Positions 61,756 through 64,000 of a DNA stretch of 64,000 nt are shown here, one piece after another. Position 1 is the first letter of the stretch, and the number at the start of each line of letters is the position of its first letter. The DNA is from Porticoccaceae bacterium UBA4026 (GTDB taxonomy: Bacteria; Pseudomonadota; Gammaproteobacteria; Pseudomonadales; Porticoccaceae). The position numbers and the translations under genes were made by a program. The stretch is taken from assembly GCA_002382445.1 (NCBI GenBank), contig DGAQ01000052.1, positions 63,919 to 127,918 on the forward strand, read 5' to 3'. Below the pieces are notes generated by a model that was not told the DNA's origin, made no database searches, and saw only the letters and a list, made by a program, of their open reading frames with translations.

Positions 61756-64000
61756 TTATTTGTCGCCTAGAGTTGGTGTTTGAGTTGTACTATCGAGGCC
61801 AAACGGCTTAGTTAGTAATATTAATTTGGGTAGTAATGTCATAGATCCGAGCAATGCAGCCAGCATGGCTAGGCTGGTCAGAAGTCCAAAATAAATTGAA
61901 GGAATGAAATTTGACAGGGCCAATATCGAGAAGCCGACGATAATAGTACTCGCAGTATAAAATAGAGCTTGACCTATACTGGCGTGTGCGCGATGCATTG
62001 AGGCAATATAGTTTTTATCAACGCTAAATTCACGGGTGAAACGAGTTAGATAGTGAATGGCGTGATCTACGCCAATACCTACCGTGATAGCGGCGATTGT
62101 GATTGTCATCATATCCAGGGGAATAGCCATAATGCCCATGCCGCCGAGAACGATAGCCGCAGCCAAAAAGTTAGGTAGGACCGCGATTATAGATATTTTG
62201 ATCGAGCGGAATAGCACTAAGAACATAGCCATTATGCCAACGAAAACTGCCCCTAAAGTGAGTATTTGTGATTTATATAAACTTTGCAGCATATTGTTAT
62301 ACAGCACGAGCAGACCGGTAAAGCGAATGTTTTCGGGTGCTATACCGACTTCATTTTCGGCATAGGTGCGAATTTTCTCAAGTAACTCCGCACGGTGTAA
62401 TTGACCGCCAGTTTCCTTAGCGCGCAGTTGAATACGGGCCTCATCAATATTCTCAAGAAGATAGGGTCCTACCAATTGCTGGTAAATATCGTCCCCGAGG
62501 CTTTGCCGCATAAAGGCAATTTCGAAGTCATTGAGTGGATGTCCGAGAAGATCGGTTGCGACGGCACTGATTTGCGCTAGAGAACTTACTTTACCGACTT
62601 CGGGTTGAGCTTCAATAAAACGATGTAGTTTACTTAAATCGGCTAATCCAGCAGACGAGAACCAATAGCTGTCGATTAGAGCGGCGTCTTCATCATTAAA
62701 GGCATCTTCAGCAAAACTGTAGTCGCCCTGATCACTGAAGCCGTAGCTATCTTCGACAGTCTCTGAGTCGCTTGTAGCAGGCGCAATAGACGCTGGGGCT
62801 TGAATGATAATATCTAGAGGTGTTGTGCCACCCAGCGCTCTGTCAATTATTTCCATACCCTGATAGATTTCAGTACTTGACCGGAAGTAATCGATAAAAC
62901 GGTTTTCAACCTCCAACTTGGTGATCCCGTAACCTGAAAGAGCCGCTAAACCCAGTGCAATTAGCAGGACTGCTGACCCATAGTTCTCGGTAAACCATGC
63001 AAATTTTCGAGTTATCGCAGCAGAGTTATCTGCGGTTGCAGAGGGTTTTCCTTTGCCAAGCAATATCATGCCGGCGGGTATCACCACAAAAGAGACCAAT
63101 AGCGCAAGACTGATACCCAGTGTCATCATCCAACCAAAGTCGATGACGGGTCTAATATTGCTCACCACCAGAGAGGTGAAAGCAACAATCGTAGTGAGCA
63201 CGGTATACACGCAGGGTTTGGCCATAGAAACAACAGTCTCGCTGACCAGTTGGTGCTGCGTCGCGTCCGGTTTAGCCGATTGCAGCTCTCGATAACGGAC
63301 GATCAGGTGAATAGTTAGCGCTAGCGTTATGATCAGCAGCAAAGAAACGAAATTAGAGGATATAACCGTTAACCGCCAGTCAACCCAGCTTAAAAAGCCA
63401 AGAATAATAGTCAGACAAAGACTGCAGGTTACCAACGGTAGTACAACCCAACGAACTCTCCGAAAAATAAGGGCCAAGGTTGCAATGATAAACAGCAAAA
63501 TACCGGCGCCAAAAACTTGCAGATCGCTTTTAATAAAATCGATCATGTCAGCGGTAATCATATCTGGACCACCGAGGAAAATGGTGGCTTGGCTTCGGTA
63601 ACCATTAATCAGGCCACGCACCGCATCAACTCTCTCGTGATCTTCTAACGCTGTGGCGGTGCGATGGTTAAGGAATTCTAGACTGATTGACTCCAACTGG
63701 CTTTTTTGGTCCAGGGTAAGGCCTACAGTGTCGCGAACTAAACGTAAATCGTCACGTGCGGTCACTAACTTCAAATAGGTACTGTCGAGCTTTAAGGTCG
63801 CTAGAATGCCCGTGGTTTGTCCGTCAGCGCTGAGAATAACATCCTTATAAATTGGGCTGTTTAAAAATTCCTGTTTTGCCAGTTGTTTATCAACACCAGC
63901 AGAAAGTAGTGTGTTTAGCTCATTAGTTAGGTCTGAAATCTCAATTTTTGGACTATAGAGTAGTGGCACGTCGAGCATGGATAAGACGCTCTCAACGCCT
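61756..64000 (-). CDS. RND/MMPL superfamily exporter (5' end cut by window edge)
   Basis: The frame is open to the window end, so the N-terminus is missing; 748 residues remain. The last codons at the edge read GVESVLSMLDVP, part of the first periplasmic loop, so the first membrane helix and loop start are outside. Two MMPL halves are seen, each with several membrane segments: LLFIIATLALIFRRV to VIPAGMILLG, and TLGAVFVGIMAMFLVLFR to ALLGSMTLLPKLIL. ITVGIGVDHAIHYLTR is the conserved motif in the second half. Such proteins export lipids or hopanoids and are often found with a DUF1329 or outer-membrane lipid partner; none is visible here. The substrate is unknown. Confidence 0.9.
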   Translation of the reverse strand, partial: GVESVLSMLDVPLLYSPKIEISDLTNELNTLLSAGVDKQLAKQEFLNSPIYKDVILSADGQTTGILATLKLDSTYLKLVTARDDLRLVRDTVGLTLDQKSQLESISLEFLNHRTATALEDHERVDAVRGLINGYRSQATIFLGGPDMITADMIDFIKSDLQVFGAGILLFIIATLALIFRRVRWVVLPLVTCSLCLTIILGFLSWVDWRLTVISSNFVSLLLIITLALTIHLIVRYRELQSAKPDATQHQLVSETVVSMAKPCVYTVLTTIVAFTSLVVSNIRPVIDFGWMMTLGISLALLVSFVVIPAGMILLGKGKPSATADNSAAITRKFAWFTENYGSAVLLIALGLAALSGYGITKLEVENRFIDYFRSSTEIYQGMEIIDRALGGTTPLDIIIQAPASIAPATSDSETVEDSYGFSDQGDYSFAEDAFNDEDAALIDSYWFSSAGLADLSKLHRFIEAQPEVGKVSSLAQISAVATDLLGHPLNDFEIAFMRQSLGDDIYQQLVGPYLLENIDEARIQLRAKETGGQLHRAELLEKIRTYAENEVGIAPENIRFTGLLVLYNNMLQSLYKSQILTLGAVFVGIMAMFLVLFRSIKISIIAVLPNFLAAAIVLGGMGIMAIPLDMMTITIAAITVGIGVDHAIHYLTRFTREFSVDKNYIASMHRAHASIGQALFYTASTIIVGFSILALSNFIPSIYFGLLTSLAMLAALLGSMTLLPKLILLTKPFGLDSTTQTPTLGDK

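Overview
The window is a gene-dense bacterial chromosome segment of moderate GC content from a gammaproteobacterium. SlmA, RppH, PtsP, SrkA, YicC, TolC and EnvC all point there. Gene order resembles Pseudomonas: gmk-rpoZ-spoT-ridA near an oxyR/recG pair, coaBC-algC-argB near rph-pyrE, and radC-rpmB-rpmG. Together with the DUF3450/ExbB/TonB locus this suggests a marine, SAR92- or Cellvibrionales-like lineage; the lineage is inference.

Layout. 0-8 kb: start of a Pit phosphate transporter with its DUF47 partner, recG preceded by a truncated oxyR remnant, an epimerase-like gene, ridA, spoT, rpoZ and gmk. 8-14.3 kb: an accessory block holding an S1/P1 nuclease, a PadR/HAAS pair, a broken XRE regulator, a cytochrome P450, a hotdog thioesterase-like gene and a metallo-beta-lactamase-fold hydrolase. 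14.3-22.7 kb: RNA, pyrimidine, arginine and coenzyme A genes (yicC, rph, pyrE, slmA, argB, algC, coaBC, radC, rpmB, rpmG, cspA). 23-34.2 kb: small conserved genes, ribosome rescue (arfB), srkA, a lone gcvH, then rppH-ptsP and lgt-thyA-folA.

34.4-39.6 kb: a six-gene energy-transduction operon (DUF3450, large ExbB-like, ExbB, ExbD, TonB, TPR), probably powering TonB-dependent receptors. It ends at a strong terminator. Beyond it lies a decayed ilvD remnant, then argA, ilvE, a glycosyltransferase and an LTA-synthase-like sulfatase. 46-64 kb: envelope and topology genes (waaA, tolC, nudF-yqiB-cpdA-yqiA-parE-parC, ctpA-envC-gpmI), an Uup-type ABC-F ATPase, and an RND/MMPL exporter cut by the window end.

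The most notable signals are three pseudogenes that automatic ORF calling misses or misreads: the oxyR N-terminus fused against recG, the ilvD N-terminus with its iron-sulfur cysteine motif destroyed, and an XRE regulator split by one stop codon. Also notable are the apparent kinship of DUF3450 with the periplasmic part of the large ExbB, and an unusual synthetase-loop motif in SpoT. No tRNA, rRNA, CRISPR array, insertion sequence or prophage was seen.
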